The notes under the pieces: model-generated | Database searches by the model: none | What the model saw: only the letters and a program-made list of their open reading frames with translations | What the model was told of the DNA's origin: nothing | Translations under genes and position numbers: made by a program | In this document: piece after piece, positions 37,310 through 47,165 of the stretch | Layout: each line of letters begins with the position of its first letter | Position numbering within the stretch: position 1 is the first letter of the stretch | Assembly: GCA_965261915.1 (NCBI GenBank) | Contig: CBDHDW010000013.1 | Location: 496,001-560,000, forward strand | Length of the DNA: 64,000 nucleotides | Direction: 5' to 3' | Origin: JAIBDK01 sp965261915 | Lineage (GTDB): Bacteria; Pseudomonadota; Gammaproteobacteria; Arenicellales; Poriferihabitantaceae

Positions 37310-37591
37310 TACATGCGGTAAAGAAAGGAGTTAATGGAAAAAACGGCGCGATTCTATAGTATGGAATGGAAGATAACAACCCCAATATCCAATCCAGGAC
37401 GGATTCAAGTGGGTCGCACTAGATTATGAATCATTTCCAGCTAATTTGGCCCAAATTAGGGTAATTCACACGCATCCACCGCAATCAAAGGTGACTGCAC
37501 CCAATAAAAATCAGCGATACAAAATCATTTTATCGGTACTGGGATATAATCTGCACTCATAAATACTTAATTGTTGGTCCAACTACTCATC
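37310..37591. other. Divergent promoter region between rpsF and aceE
   Basis: A 282-bp stretch with no gene. It should carry the promoters of the ribosomal-protein operon (minus) and the PDH operon (plus). A perfect TATAAT at 37545-37550, 41 bp before the aceE ATG, is a candidate -10; no good -35 hexamer stands 16-18 bp upstream. No recognisable PdhR operator was found. Confidence 0.5.
37545..37550 (+). promoter_or_regulatory. Candidate -10 element for aceE
   Basis: Perfect TATAAT consensus, well placed upstream of aceE (ATG 37592). The absence of a clear -35 makes this tentative; an activator or extended contacts would be needed. Confidence 0.35.
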
Positions 37592-40288
37592 ATGAACGAA
37601 TCTAATCCGTCTGAAACCTCCAAAAATCAAGTGAAAGTCGATCATGACATAACCGAAACAGGGGAATGGATTGATTCACTGGATTCGGTTATGGAAACCC
37701 AGGGCAATGAGCGCGCCCACTTTCTCATAGAAGCACTGATCGATCGCGCCAGACGAACCGGAATACATATTCCTTATGAAGCGAATACGGCTTATCTGAA
37801 TACGATTCCAACTCATATGGAACAGCCCAGCCCGGGCGATCATGAAATCGAATGGCGAATTCGGGCTTTGGTCAGATGGAACGCCATGGCCATGGTTATT
37901 CGTGCGAACCGGATTTCCTCCGAGCTCGGTGGACATATTGCCAGCTTTGCATCAGCTGCCACGCTTTATGATGTCGGTTTTAACCATTTTTGGCGTGCAA
38001 GCACGGATGACCATCTTGGTGACATGATTTTTATTCAGGGACACTCCGCTCCGGGTATTTACGCTAGAGCGTATCTGGAGCGACGATTAAACAAAGAAGA
38101 TTTACGTTTGTTCCGACAGGAGGTTGACGGACAGGGGCTATCCTCTTACCCCCATCCATGGCTTATGCCGGATTTCTGGCAGTTTCCGACGGTGTCCATG
38201 GGTTTGGGTCCAATTATGGCAATTTATCAGGCCCGCTACATGAAATACCTTCATAACCGCAGTTTGATCGATGCCAAAGACCGAAAGGTATGGGCTTTCC
38301 TCGGCGATGGTGAAATGGACGAACCTGAATCCATCGGCGCACTGGCCATCGCCGGACGAGAGAATCTGGATAACCTGATATTTGTGGTGAACTGTAATCT
38401 GCAGCGGCTGGATGGCCCGGTTCGCGGCAATAGTAAAATTATCCAGGAACTTGAAAGTGATTTTCGCGGTGCCGGCTGGAATGTCATCAAAGTTATTTGG
38501 GGCGGCTATTGGGACAAGTTGCTGATGCGCGATGATAAAGGGTTGTTAAAGCAACGCATGGAGGAAGCTGTTGACGGTGAATATCAGGCTTTTAAAGCCA
38601 ACGATGGTGCTTATGTACGTGAAAAATTCTTTGGTAAATACCCTGAGCTCAAAGCCATGGTAGCGAACATGACCGATGACGATATCTGGAGATTAAATCG
38701 CGGCGGTCACGATCCTCACAAAATTTATGCCGCCTATCATGCTGCAATCCAGCACACAGGGCAACCGACAGTTATTCTGGCAAAAACGGTTAAAGGTTAT
38801 GGAATGGGTGAAGCTGGAGAGGGTCAAAACACCACTCATCAGCAAAAGAAAATGGGCGAAGATGCGCTACTGGCATTTCGTGATCGATTCAATATTCCCC
38901 TAACAGATGAAGAAGTTGCTGATGCCCCTTTTTATCGACCAGAGAAAAAATCCCCTGAGTTTGAATACCTCATGGATTCGAGAAAATATTTGGGTGGGTT
39001 TCTTCCAGCACGGCGAAGCCTTAGCGCTCCCGAATACAAATTACCCGAGCTGGATATTTTTAAATCCCAACTGGAAAGCACAGGTGACCGTGAAATTTCG
39101 ACGACAATGGCATTTGTGCGTATTTTATCCGCGCTAATTCGTGACAAGGAATTGAAAAAGTATATCGTCCCCATCATTCCCGATGAATCCAGAACATTCG
39201 GTATGGAAGGCATGTTTCGGCAGTTGGGCATTTATTCTCCGCATGGTCAGCTATACGAACCGGTAGATTCCGACCAACTCATGTTTTATCGGGAAGACAA
39301 AACGGGGCAGGTATTACAGGAAGGAATCAACGAAGCCGGGGCGATGTCTTCGTGGATAGCCGCAGGAACGGCATATAGTAATCACGATGTCTGTACAATT
39401 CCTTTCTACATCCTGTATTCAATGTTTGGGTTTCAGAGAATTGGCGACCTTTGTTGGGCTGCCGGTGACAGTCGTGCACGTGGATTTATTATGGGCGGCA
39501 CTGCAGGACGTACTACGCTCGCGGGAGAAGGATTACAGCATCAGGATGGCCATAGCCTGATACTCTCTTCCACCGTACCAAATTGTATTTCTTACGACCC
39601 CGCTTATAGTTATGAGCTAGCGGTCATCATTCACGATGGGCTGCGAAGAATGTATCAGGAGCAGGAAAGCATTTATTATTATATTACGGTGATGAATGAA
39701 AATTATGCGCATCCAGCGATGCCGAAAGAGTCGGAAGACGGCATTCTGCGTGGAATGTATCTCCGTGCCCAGGTTGGTAAAAAGAAAAATAAATTAAAAG
39801 TCCAACTGCTCGGAGGCGGCGCGATTTTGCGCGAAGTAGAAGCCGCTGCGGAAATGCTCGACAAAGAATTCAATGTCAGCTCCGATATCTGGAGCGTGAC
39901 CAGTTTTAACGAGCTTGCTCGAGACGGCCAGGATACCGCGCGTTACAATCGCTTACACCCCACCAAGCCGCCGAAGCCGAGCTTTGTTGAAATCTGTCTT
40001 GAAAACGCTGAAGGACCGGTGATTGCAGCAACAGACTATATACAACTCTACGCTGAACAAATACGTGCTTTTGTACCGCAGCAATACTATGTTCTCGGCA
40101 CAGATGGATATGGACGAAGTGACACCCGTGAGAAACTCCGGCAATTTTTCGAAGTCGATCGCTATCATGTCACCACTAACGCTCTGAAAGCCCTGGCCGA
40201 TAAAGAAATGCTTCCTTATCAAACGGTTGCAGATGCAATTGAATCCTACGGCATCGACACCGAAAAACCCAACCCCATGACGGTTTAA
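37592..40288 (+). CDS. aceE: Pyruvate dehydrogenase E1 component
   Basis: 898 residues from ATG 37592 (MNESNPSETSK); a TTG seven codons earlier is also in frame. Homodimeric-type E1: the thiamine diphosphate motif GDGEMDEPES to NCNLQRLDG (about residues 235-275), then HSAPGIYARAY and the DGHS/PNCISYDP region. It decarboxylates pyruvate and passes the acetyl group to the E2 lipoyl arm. First gene of aceE-aceF-lpd, ending three bases before aceF. Confidence 0.97.
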   Translation: MNESNPSETSKNQVKVDHDITETGEWIDSLDSVMETQGNERAHFLIEALIDRARRTGIHIPYEANTAYLNTIPTHMEQPSPGDHEIEWRIRALVRWNAMAMVIRANRISSELGGHIASFASAATLYDVGFNHFWRASTDDHLGDMIFIQGHSAPGIYARAYLERRLNKEDLRLFRQEVDGQGLSSYPHPWLMPDFWQFPTVSMGLGPIMAIYQARYMKYLHNRSLIDAKDRKVWAFLGDGEMDEPESIGALAIAGRENLDNLIFVVNCNLQRLDGPVRGNSKIIQELESDFRGAGWNVIKVIWGGYWDKLLMRDDKGLLKQRMEEAVDGEYQAFKANDGAYVREKFFGKYPELKAMVANMTDDDIWRLNRGGHDPHKIYAAYHAAIQHTGQPTVILAKTVKGYGMGEAGEGQNTTHQQKKMGEDALLAFRDRFNIPLTDEEVADAPFYRPEKKSPEFEYLMDSRKYLGGFLPARRSLSAPEYKLPELDIFKSQLESTGDREISTTMAFVRILSALIRDKELKKYIVPIIPDESRTFGMEGMFRQLGIYSPHGQLYEPVDSDQLMFYREDKTGQVLQEGINEAGAMSSWIAAGTAYSNHDVCTIPFYILYSMFGFQRIGDLCWAAGDSRARGFIMGGTAGRTTLAGEGLQHQDGHSLILSSTVPNCISYDPAYSYELAVIIHDGLRRMYQEQESIYYYITVMNENYAHPAMPKESEDGILRGMYLRAQVGKKKNKLKVQLLGGGAILREVEAAAEMLDKEFNVSSDIWSVTSFNELARDGQDTARYNRLHPTKPPKPSFVEICLENAEGPVIAATDYIQLYAEQIRAFVPQQYYVLGTDGYGRSDTREKLRQFFEVDRYHVTTNALKALADKEMLPYQTVADAIESYGIDTEKPNPMTV

Positions 40289-40291
40289 ACA

Positions 40292-41587
40292 ATGACTGAA
40301 GTTAAGATACCCGATATTGGCGATTTTGATGCCGTTGAAGTCATTGAAATTCTGGTTTCCAAGGGAGATTCCGTATCAGCCGAAGATCCATTGCTAACCC
40401 TGGAAAGTGATAAGGCAACCATGGAAATGCCATCTCCTGCAGATGGTGTCGTTTCCGAGGTATTGATCACAGTGGGTGATACTGTTTCGGAAGGCACATT
40501 AGTCATGAAGCTCGAAGAATCCGCCGAACATTCCGGTGTTAGCGAACCCGAATCGATGGCATCCGGTAAACAACCAAACCCAGAATCAAACCAGTCCGTT
40601 GAAAAAGCGACACCTGCAGCACGTCCTGGGGCAGCGCAAAAACAAGTACCGAATACGCCCGAACCAGCGACCAAAGCCACCGGAAAATTACCGCATGCAA
40701 GCCCATCCATAAGACGTTTTGCGAGGGAACTCGGAGCAAACCTTTCGAGCATCGCCGGCTCCGGTGCAAAAGGACGCATCCTAAAGGAAGACGTCAAGGC
40801 GTGGATTAAACAACAGCTCGAAAGTCAAAACCCGCCATCAGCATCCCAATCCGGGATTCCGCCAATACCTGAAATCGATTTTTCCGAGTTTGGCGATATT
40901 GAATTTGAAAAACTCTCCAGAATCAAAAAACTGTCAGGACCGCATCTACAACGAGCCTGGTTAAACATTCCACATGTGACTCACCATGACGAAGCTGATA
41001 TTACTGATCTTGAGGCCTTTCGCAAATCGTTGAAAAATGAAGCCGAGTCCGAGGGCATTCGAATCACCCTATTGTCGTTCGTGATGAAAGCGCTGATCGG
41101 TGCGATGAAGAAGCATCCCAATTTCAATGCATCGCTCGCTGCTGATGGGGAGCAGCTCATTCTCAAAAAGTATTTCAATATCGGCATTGCTGTGGATACC
41201 GATAATGGCCTGGTCGTGCCAGTGGTAAAAGAGGTAGACCGAAAAAGCATATTCGATCTTGCGCGTGATTTGGCCGATGTCAGTGAACGCGCACGCGACG
41301 GCAAGCTCAAACCAGACGACCTCAAAGGCGGCTGTATGAGTATATCCAGTCTTGGGGGTATTGGCGGTACCGCATTCAGCCCTATCGTTAATGCACCTGA
41401 AGTCGCTATTCTTGGCGTTTCACGTGCGAAAATGACCCCAGTATGGGACGGTGAAAGCTTTCAGCCGAAACTTATGCTGCCACTCGATTTATCCTATGAC
41501 CACAGAGTAGTCGATGGCGCTGATGCTGCCCGGTTTGCAGCTTATTTGACGAAATCTTTTGCCGATGTACGACGGCTTTCACTTTAA
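40292..41587 (+). CDS. aceF: Pyruvate dehydrogenase E2 (dihydrolipoyl acetyltransferase)
   Basis: 431 residues with one N-terminal lipoyl domain (Lys41 in ESDKATMEMP), a Pro/Ala/Glu-rich linker (about 80-130), an E1/E3-binding domain (ASPSIRRFARELG, about 138-170) and the catalytic domain ending DLSYDHRVVDGADAARF with the active-site His. E. coli AceF has three lipoyl domains; the single one here is offset by the lipoyl domain fused to the neighbouring E3. Confidence 0.96.
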   Translation: MTEVKIPDIGDFDAVEVIEILVSKGDSVSAEDPLLTLESDKATMEMPSPADGVVSEVLITVGDTVSEGTLVMKLEESAEHSGVSEPESMASGKQPNPESNQSVEKATPAARPGAAQKQVPNTPEPATKATGKLPHASPSIRRFARELGANLSSIAGSGAKGRILKEDVKAWIKQQLESQNPPSASQSGIPPIPEIDFSEFGDIEFEKLSRIKKLSGPHLQRAWLNIPHVTHHDEADITDLEAFRKSLKNEAESEGIRITLLSFVMKALIGAMKKHPNFNASLAADGEQLILKKYFNIGIAVDTDNGLVVPVVKEVDRKSIFDLARDLADVSERARDGKLKPDDLKGGCMSISSLGGIGGTAFSPIVNAPEVAILGVSRAKMTPVWDGESFQPKLMLPLDLSYDHRVVDGADAARFAAYLTKSFADVRRLSL

Positions 41588-41596
41588 ATATTAATC

Positions 41597-43390
41597 ATGA
41601 CAGCCAACACCATCACAACCCCCGATTTAGGTGATTTTGAAAATGTCCCGATCATTGAAATCTTTGTCAGTGTAGGCGACACAATCGAAGTTGACGACCT
41701 GCTGCTGGCTATAGAAAGCGACAAGGCAACCATGGAAATTCCCGCGTCCAGCAGTGGTGTAATCAAGACAATACTGGTCAATACTGGGGATATGGTTTCT
41801 ACCGGAATGCCATTGCTGGAAATTAAAGAAAGCAGCGATGATGAATCCGGTCATCAACAAAAACCTTCCGAAGCGCCTGCCATTGAAAGTAACGATACGA
41901 CCAACGCCGACACACCTGTAATGATTCCAGAATCTGAACCGACTGATAAAACAGAAACCGTTCGGAACTATGAAAAGGGTGATCATCATTGCCAGCTTGT
42001 TGTTCTGGGCTCTGGCCCTGGCGGCTATACAGCGGCATTTCGTGCCGCCGACCTTGGCCTTGATGTGATTCTGGTAGAACGTTACTCGGCCCTTGGCGGT
42101 GTCTGTCTGAATGTTGGGTGTATACCCTCCAAGGCACTATTACACGTTGCCAAAGTAATATCTGAAGCGGAGGATGCGAATGATGTTGGCGTGCAATTTG
42201 AGCCACCCAAAATTGATATTGAACAGACATTAGCCTGGAAAAATGGCGTTGTAAAAAAACTTACTCTGGGATTGGCGGGCCTGGCGAAAAAGCGCAAGGT
42301 CACTGTAATTCAGGGCACCGGACAATTCAGTAGTGATCACCTCTTGCAGGTGGTCACAGCAGACGGAAAGCAAACTGTATCATTTGAAAATGCCATTATT
42401 GCTGCCGGTTCCCAAGCGATTGAAATCCCTGGGTTTCCGCACGATGATCCTCGGCTAATGAATTCAACAGACGCACTGGAGTTGCAAGATATTCCTAAAA
42501 AGCTTCTCATCGTGGGTGGTGGAATAATTGGACTGGAAATGGCCACGGTCTATCATGCACTGGGCAGTGAAGTCTGCATTGTCGAAATGATGGATGGTTT
42601 AATGGCTGGCGCAGATGCAGATCTGGTTCGACCGCTAACCAAGCGAATCAGCAAGCAATATCAAAACATCTGGCTAAAAACCCGAGTTACGGAAATGAAA
42701 GCTTTAAAGTCCGGAATCAAGGTGTTTTTTGATGGCGATAAAGCGCCTGAAAATGCGATTTTTGACAAGGTTTTGGTTTCTGTCGGCCGTATACCAAATG
42801 GAAACAATATCGGATTGGAAACAACCGGTGTAAACGTTTCCGAACGTGGGTTTATAGAGGTCGATAATCAGCAGAAAACCAATGTTTCCCATATCTTCGC
42901 CATCGGCGATATTGTGGGTCAACCCATGCTTGCACATAAAGCGGTTCATGAAGGAAAAGTTGCAGCGGAAGTTGTGGCCGGATTAAAAAGCGGTTTCGAT
43001 GCACGGGTGATCCCCAGTGTTGCTTACACAGACCCCGAAGTTGCGTGGGTGGGGCTCACAGAAACTGATGCCAAAGAACAGGGCATAGAATATGGTAAAG
43101 GTGTATTTCCGTGGGCCGCCAGCGGTCGCGCGTTAACTCAAGATCGACCGGAAGGCGTTACCAAGCTATTGTTCGACAAAGACAACGATCGAATTTTGGG
43201 TGCAGGTATAACCGGTCCCAATGCTGGAGATTTAATATCTGAAGCAGTTGTGGCGATTGAAATGAACGCAGATGCACAGGATATCGGACTTTCAATTCAT
43301 GCTCACCCAACTCTTGCAGAAACACTTGGATTCGCCGCGGAAGCCTTCGAAGGTACGATTACTGATTTGTATATGCCAAAAAAGAAATAG
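41597..43390 (+). CDS. lpd: Dihydrolipoamide dehydrogenase (E3) with N-terminal lipoyl domain
   Basis: 597 residues, about 120 longer than a standard E3. Residues 1-80 are a lipoyl domain (Lys43 in ESDKATMEIP), followed by a polar linker and then the flavoprotein: GSGPGGYTAAF (FAD), the redox motif GGVCLNVGCIPSK, VGGGIIGLEMATVY (NAD) and the C-terminal HAHPTLAETLGFAAE with the catalytic His. Fused lipoyl-E3 proteins are known in Neisseria and some other proteobacteria. It reoxidises the PDH lipoyl arms. Confidence 0.96.
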   Translation: MTANTITTPDLGDFENVPIIEIFVSVGDTIEVDDLLLAIESDKATMEIPASSSGVIKTILVNTGDMVSTGMPLLEIKESSDDESGHQQKPSEAPAIESNDTTNADTPVMIPESEPTDKTETVRNYEKGDHHCQLVVLGSGPGGYTAAFRAADLGLDVILVERYSALGGVCLNVGCIPSKALLHVAKVISEAEDANDVGVQFEPPKIDIEQTLAWKNGVVKKLTLGLAGLAKKRKVTVIQGTGQFSSDHLLQVVTADGKQTVSFENAIIAAGSQAIEIPGFPHDDPRLMNSTDALELQDIPKKLLIVGGGIIGLEMATVYHALGSEVCIVEMMDGLMAGADADLVRPLTKRISKQYQNIWLKTRVTEMKALKSGIKVFFDGDKAPENAIFDKVLVSVGRIPNGNNIGLETTGVNVSERGFIEVDNQQKTNVSHIFAIGDIVGQPMLAHKAVHEGKVAAEVVAGLKSGFDARVIPSVAYTDPEVAWVGLTETDAKEQGIEYGKGVFPWAASGRALTQDRPEGVTKLLFDKDNDRILGAGITGPNAGDLISEAVVAIEMNADAQDIGLSIHAHPTLAETLGFAAEAFEGTITDLYMPKKK

Positions 43391-43444
43391 AATTCCCTCG
43401 ACACTTAATCTAACCAAATACCCCGAACTCAAATGAAAATTGTT

Positions 43445-44179
43445 TCAGTTTCCGACATAACGGTTGTGATATTCTGACATTTCACGAATCACTCTTCGGC
43501 TTCGTAGCTGTTTACCGCTTAATTGCAAGTCGATTAATTGTCTTGTCAGTCGTCTTGCCTCGAGCTTCTCTTTACCAGAACCAAAGGTCTCTGATTCCAA
43601 TGCAATGAGAGTACTGCCGGAAACACCTTCACCGTGCTGATTCTTTGAAACCATCGGACCTCGCTCTGGCCAGTAATCATAAAGTGTATTGGTTTTGATA
43701 ACCTCCCCGGTTTCTACATCTCTGTCCAATACCAAACCAAACCCAATTTCCTGAAGCAGGTTTTTTTCGAACACTCGCAAGTCTGCAGCAGGATCACCGC
43801 CTTCTAGCAAATTCATTAGGGTTTCGTCGTATCTGTCAAACAAATTCTCATGGCTATCGTGACGATGAAGCAACTTGATTAACAATTCGTTGAGATAATA
43901 GCCGCATTTGGTCACAGCTTCAGTTGGATTTGGAGTATGTGATTTTTGTTCAATACTGGTCAGAATGGGTAATTCCCCTCTCCCTGTCCAGCTAATAATT
44001 AGTGGCTTTAGCGGTAAGAACAATCCTTGCGCCTGAGTTTTCTTTTTGCGGCATCCTTTTGCTATTAAGGTTATTCTGCCGTGTTCCCGGGTAAAAAAAT
44101 CGAGCAATAAGCTGCTTTCACTATAGGGTCTGCGATGAAGCAAGAACGCCTGCTGTTGATCTATTTTTACTCTGGCCAT
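43445..44179 (-). CDS. recO: DNA repair protein RecO
   Basis: 244 residues: an N-terminal OB-fold (QQAFLLHRRPYSESSLLLDFFTREHG, the region of residues 9-34) and a helical C-terminal domain with GYYLNELLIKLL and FEKNLLQEIGFG. RecO loads RecA with RecR at gaps. The zinc Cys residues of some RecO proteins are absent, as in E. coli. It starts three bases after era. The gene that often follows (pdxJ) is not here; lpd converges on it. Confidence 0.94.
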   Translation of the reverse strand: MARVKIDQQQAFLLHRRPYSESSLLLDFFTREHGRITLIAKGCRKKKTQAQGLFLPLKPLIISWTGRGELPILTSIEQKSHTPNPTEAVTKCGYYLNELLIKLLHRHDSHENLFDRYDETLMNLLEGGDPAADLRVFEKNLLQEIGFGLVLDRDVETGEVIKTNTLYDYWPERGPMVSKNQHGEGVSGSTLIALESETFGSGKEKLEARRLTRQLIDLQLSGKQLRSRRVIREMSEYHNRYVGN

Positions 44180-44182
44180 CGA

Positions 44183-45079
44183 TCAGGTTTCCGAATATCC
44201 CAGTGAACGCAGCATATTTTCCTGATCCCCCCATCCTTTTTTGACCTTCACCCAAAGCTTCAGATAGACTTTATCAGATATAGATTTTTCCATTTGGATT
44301 CGTGCACGACTTCCGATAAGTTTGAGTTGTTGGCCCTGTTTTCCAATAACGATAGATTTTTGACCAGACTTTTCAACCCAGATCACGGCATCGATGTTAA
44401 GCACGTTATTCTCTGTTTTATCAAACTCTGTAATCTCGACCGCGATTGAGTAGGGCAATTCTTGCCCCAATGCAAGGAACGTCTGCTCTCGTATTAATTC
44501 CGAAGCCATAAAACGAGGGGAACGGTCAGTAATTTGTTGTTCTGGAAATCCGACCGGCCCCTCCGGAACATGTCTTGCTATAACGGAAAGGAATTCAGAA
44601 TCATCAGACAACTTGCTTGCAGATAACGGTATTATTTCCTCGAATTTGTACTTTTTCTGCGCCTCGTCAATTGCGGGCAACAAAACGCTTTTATCGCGAA
44701 TTTTGTCAATTTTGTTTATTAGTAAAATTATCGGTGTATCTTTCGCACTAACCAGTTTCAACACCGCCTGAGCAGCGGGAGTCCAGCCGTTATGGTCGAT
44801 CATTAATATAATCAAATCCACATCCGTCATACCGGATACCGCAGTTTTGTTTAGCACCCGATTAAGTTGTTTTTTTTGATCTTTATGAATTCCCGGTGTA
44901 TCAACAAAAACCAGCTGAAACAGTTTTCTCGATACAATACCCAAAATTCGATGGCGTGTAGTTTGCGGCCTGCGCGATGTAATTGAAATCTTTTGCCCAA
45001 CCAACTTGTTAACCAAGGTTGACTTTCCCACGTTAGGGGCACCAACCAGGGCAACAAATCCGAATCGATGATCAGTCAT
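44183..45079 (-). CDS. era: GTPase Era
   Basis: 298 residues. G motifs: GAPNVGKSTLVNKLVG (G1), DTPGIHK (G3) and NKIDKI (G4). The C-terminal KH domain has VIGKQGQQLKLIGSRAR. It acts in 16S rRNA maturation and 30S assembly. Two bases separate it from rnc upstream. Confidence 0.98.
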   Translation of the reverse strand: MTDHRFGFVALVGAPNVGKSTLVNKLVGQKISITSRRPQTTRHRILGIVSRKLFQLVFVDTPGIHKDQKKQLNRVLNKTAVSGMTDVDLIILMIDHNGWTPAAQAVLKLVSAKDTPIILLINKIDKIRDKSVLLPAIDEAQKKYKFEEIIPLSASKLSDDSEFLSVIARHVPEGPVGFPEQQITDRSPRFMASELIREQTFLALGQELPYSIAVEITEFDKTENNVLNIDAVIWVEKSGQKSIVIGKQGQQLKLIGSRARIQMEKSISDKVYLKLWVKVKKGWGDQENMLRSLGYSET

Positions 45080-45081
45080 CG

Positions 45082-45759
45082 CTACGTTTTACTCTCAGTG
45101 AGGTATTGAAATGCTTCAAATGCGGATTTTTGTTCCGCCAGCTTTCGACTGCTTCCGCTGGCTACAAATGTTTCATCCGATCCAGAGACACGACACTGAA
45201 CGACGAAGATCAATTCGTGCGCTTTGCCTTTTTCCTCAAGAACATCATATTGAGGGAACGGCAGGTTATGTTGCTGCAAATATTCCTGTAATCTGGTTTT
45301 ACTGTCCTTTAATCCTTCAGGTTTGATCTTTTCCAGAAATTCACTATATATATCGAGCAAAATCGCCTGAACCTCGTGTACTCCGCCATCCAGATATACC
45401 GCTCCGATAACGGATTCAAAAGCATCTGACAACACAGACTCTCGATTAAACCCCCCACTTTTCATTTCGCCTCGCCCCATAATCAGGAGTTCAGACATCC
45501 CCAGATTACGCGCAATTTCCGCCAAGGTGCTCTTGCGAACCAAATTGGCGCGCATTTTAGTCAGATCACCTTCAGGATTATTCGGAAATTTATCGTATAG
45601 AACATAGGCAATGAAATATCCCAGGACACTATCACCGAGGAACTCCAAGCGCTCATTGTTAGGCTTACCCATACTACGATGAGTTAATGCCTGCGTCAGC
45701 AGTTCACTATCGGCAAACTGATGGCCCAGTTTCGATTGAAACTGAACCAGGTCATTCAT
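45082..45759 (-). CDS. rnc: Ribonuclease III
   Basis: 225 residues. The RNase III signature NERLEFLGDSVLGYF carries catalytic Glu and Asp residues, and DAFESVIGAVYLDGG carries the second acidic pair. A double-stranded RNA binding domain lies at about 155-225. It processes rRNA precursors and structured mRNAs. In the lepA-lepB-DUF4845-rnc-era-recO block. Confidence 0.98.
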   Translation of the reverse strand: MNDLVQFQSKLGHQFADSELLTQALTHRSMGKPNNERLEFLGDSVLGYFIAYVLYDKFPNNPEGDLTKMRANLVRKSTLAEIARNLGMSELLIMGRGEMKSGGFNRESVLSDAFESVIGAVYLDGGVHEVQAILLDIYSEFLEKIKPEGLKDSKTRLQEYLQQHNLPFPQYDVLEEKGKAHELIFVVQCRVSGSDETFVASGSSRKLAEQKSAFEAFQYLTESKT

Positions 45760-45837
45760 TGATTATTGGCTCAACGAGAATGCGGTTTTTAATCAATGAA
45801 TTAATAGAATCGGATATTCGTCAATCAAGTCAATCAA

Positions 45838-46224
45838 CTATTTTCGATTTGTTAACACCTGATTTTCAAAATCAAACAGCAAACTGATATTGTAGAATAC
45901 GGGAACAACCAACTCATAATCAATAGAAAACTCTTTGTTCCCATCAACATTTCGCACCCGAAACGCATTGTTCAGATTGACGATATCATCCGCATAATCG
46001 ATGTTGAGTTTTTTGTTAAGCAAGCTGATCATTGAATGCCTTTGCATACGCAATACACCCGGTTCTTCCGCTAACGACTCAAGTGCGTAATAAAGTTTTC
46101 GATTGTCCAGATACGGCGGTATGCTGAGAATAAGGATATAGCTCATACAAACTACCATAGCAGCGCCCCAGACAAACCCCCAGAAAGACAGACCTTTTTG
46201 TTTGGAAAAATTACCTATTTTCAT
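45838..46224 (-). CDS. DUF4845 membrane protein
   Basis: 128 residues with one N-terminal membrane helix (about residues 12-35, GFVWGAAMVVCMSYILILSI) and a periplasmic domain with NAFRVRNVDGNKEFSIDYELVVPVFYNISLLFDFE. The DUF4845 family is usually found exactly here, between lepB and rnc. Function is not known. The gaps to lepB (58 bp) and rnc (78 bp) suggest a shared transcript. Confidence 0.88.
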   Translation of the reverse strand: MKIGNFSKQKGLSFWGFVWGAAMVVCMSYILILSIPPYLDNRKLYYALESLAEEPGVLRMQRHSMISLLNKKLNIDYADDIVNLNNAFRVRNVDGNKEFSIDYELVVPVFYNISLLFDFENQVLTNRK

Positions 46225-46282
46225 TTTTTAACCCCAGATTGAAAATTAAAAACTGATATTGCGATATTTCAGCATATTAAAA

Positions 46283-47095
46283 CTAATCGATAAAGTCCCC
46301 AATTCGGGACCATTCAACACCACCCCCTGTGGTACTTTTCCAGCTAAACCAGATAAAGAAAGCTTTGCCGACCACATGGCTCTCCGGAACAAATCTCCAG
46401 TATCGGCTGTCATTACTATGATCCCGGTTATCTCCCATTACAAAATAATGCCCTTCTGGGACCGTCACCTCATTGAGATCTCTTGAACCGCTGTTTTGAT
46501 CAATAAGTATGCTGTGACTTTCATCAGCAATTTTTTCACGCAGCCGCAAAGCGGTTCTTCCCTGCATTTTTTTCTGGCTAAATGCGAATTCACCATCCTC
46601 CATTACTGAAACTTCCACACCATTAATCGCAAGTGTTTTATCTTTGTAAGAAAGCACGTCTCCGGGTAACCCAACAACCCGTTTAATAAAATTCAATTTA
46701 GGGTTCACCGGATAACGGAATACCATTACATCCCCCCGTTTAGGACTACTAATCGGAAACACCTTTTTGTTAACCACAGGAATTCGAATACCGTACTTAA
46801 ATTTATTAACCAGAATAAAATCACCAATATATAAACTGGGTAACATCGACCCGGATGGAATGCGAAACGGCTCAACAATAAAAGAACGCAATACAAATAC
46901 GATTAGAATGACAGGGAACAGCGCGCGCGCATACTCCAGAATAATAGGCTGTTTTATCTCTTCTGTTGATGCAGACAAGACCTGACCTGAATTACGGGCG
47001 CTACCCTTGCCTGCAAGCCTGTAAAGCAAAATAACCCCGCCAGTTACGACAAGTGCCAGAAATAAGATTAATGAAAAATCCACAATGAGTTCCAC
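46283..47095 (-). CDS. lepB: Signal peptidase I
   Basis: 270 residues. N-terminal membrane helices (about 5-26 and 60-77) anchor a periplasmic catalytic domain. The nucleophile Ser83 lies in PSGSMLPSL, the general base Lys138 in NFIKRVVGLPGD, and box E is GDNRDHSNDSR. It removes signal peptides of exported proteins. Follows lepA with a 70-bp gap. Confidence 0.97.
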   Translation of the reverse strand: MELIVDFSLILFLALVVTGGVILLYRLAGKGSARNSGQVLSASTEEIKQPIILEYARALFPVILIVFVLRSFIVEPFRIPSGSMLPSLYIGDFILVNKFKYGIRIPVVNKKVFPISSPKRGDVMVFRYPVNPKLNFIKRVVGLPGDVLSYKDKTLAINGVEVSVMEDGEFAFSQKKMQGRTALRLREKIADESHSILIDQNSGSRDLNEVTVPEGHYFVMGDNRDHSNDSRYWRFVPESHVVGKAFFIWFSWKSTTGGGVEWSRIGDFID

Positions 47096-47165
47096 ATGAT
47101 ATTGTTATAGTTTATCTGATTAACGCCTGAAGCCGGCAATTATTCCGGGGGATTCTAGCTCCTGA

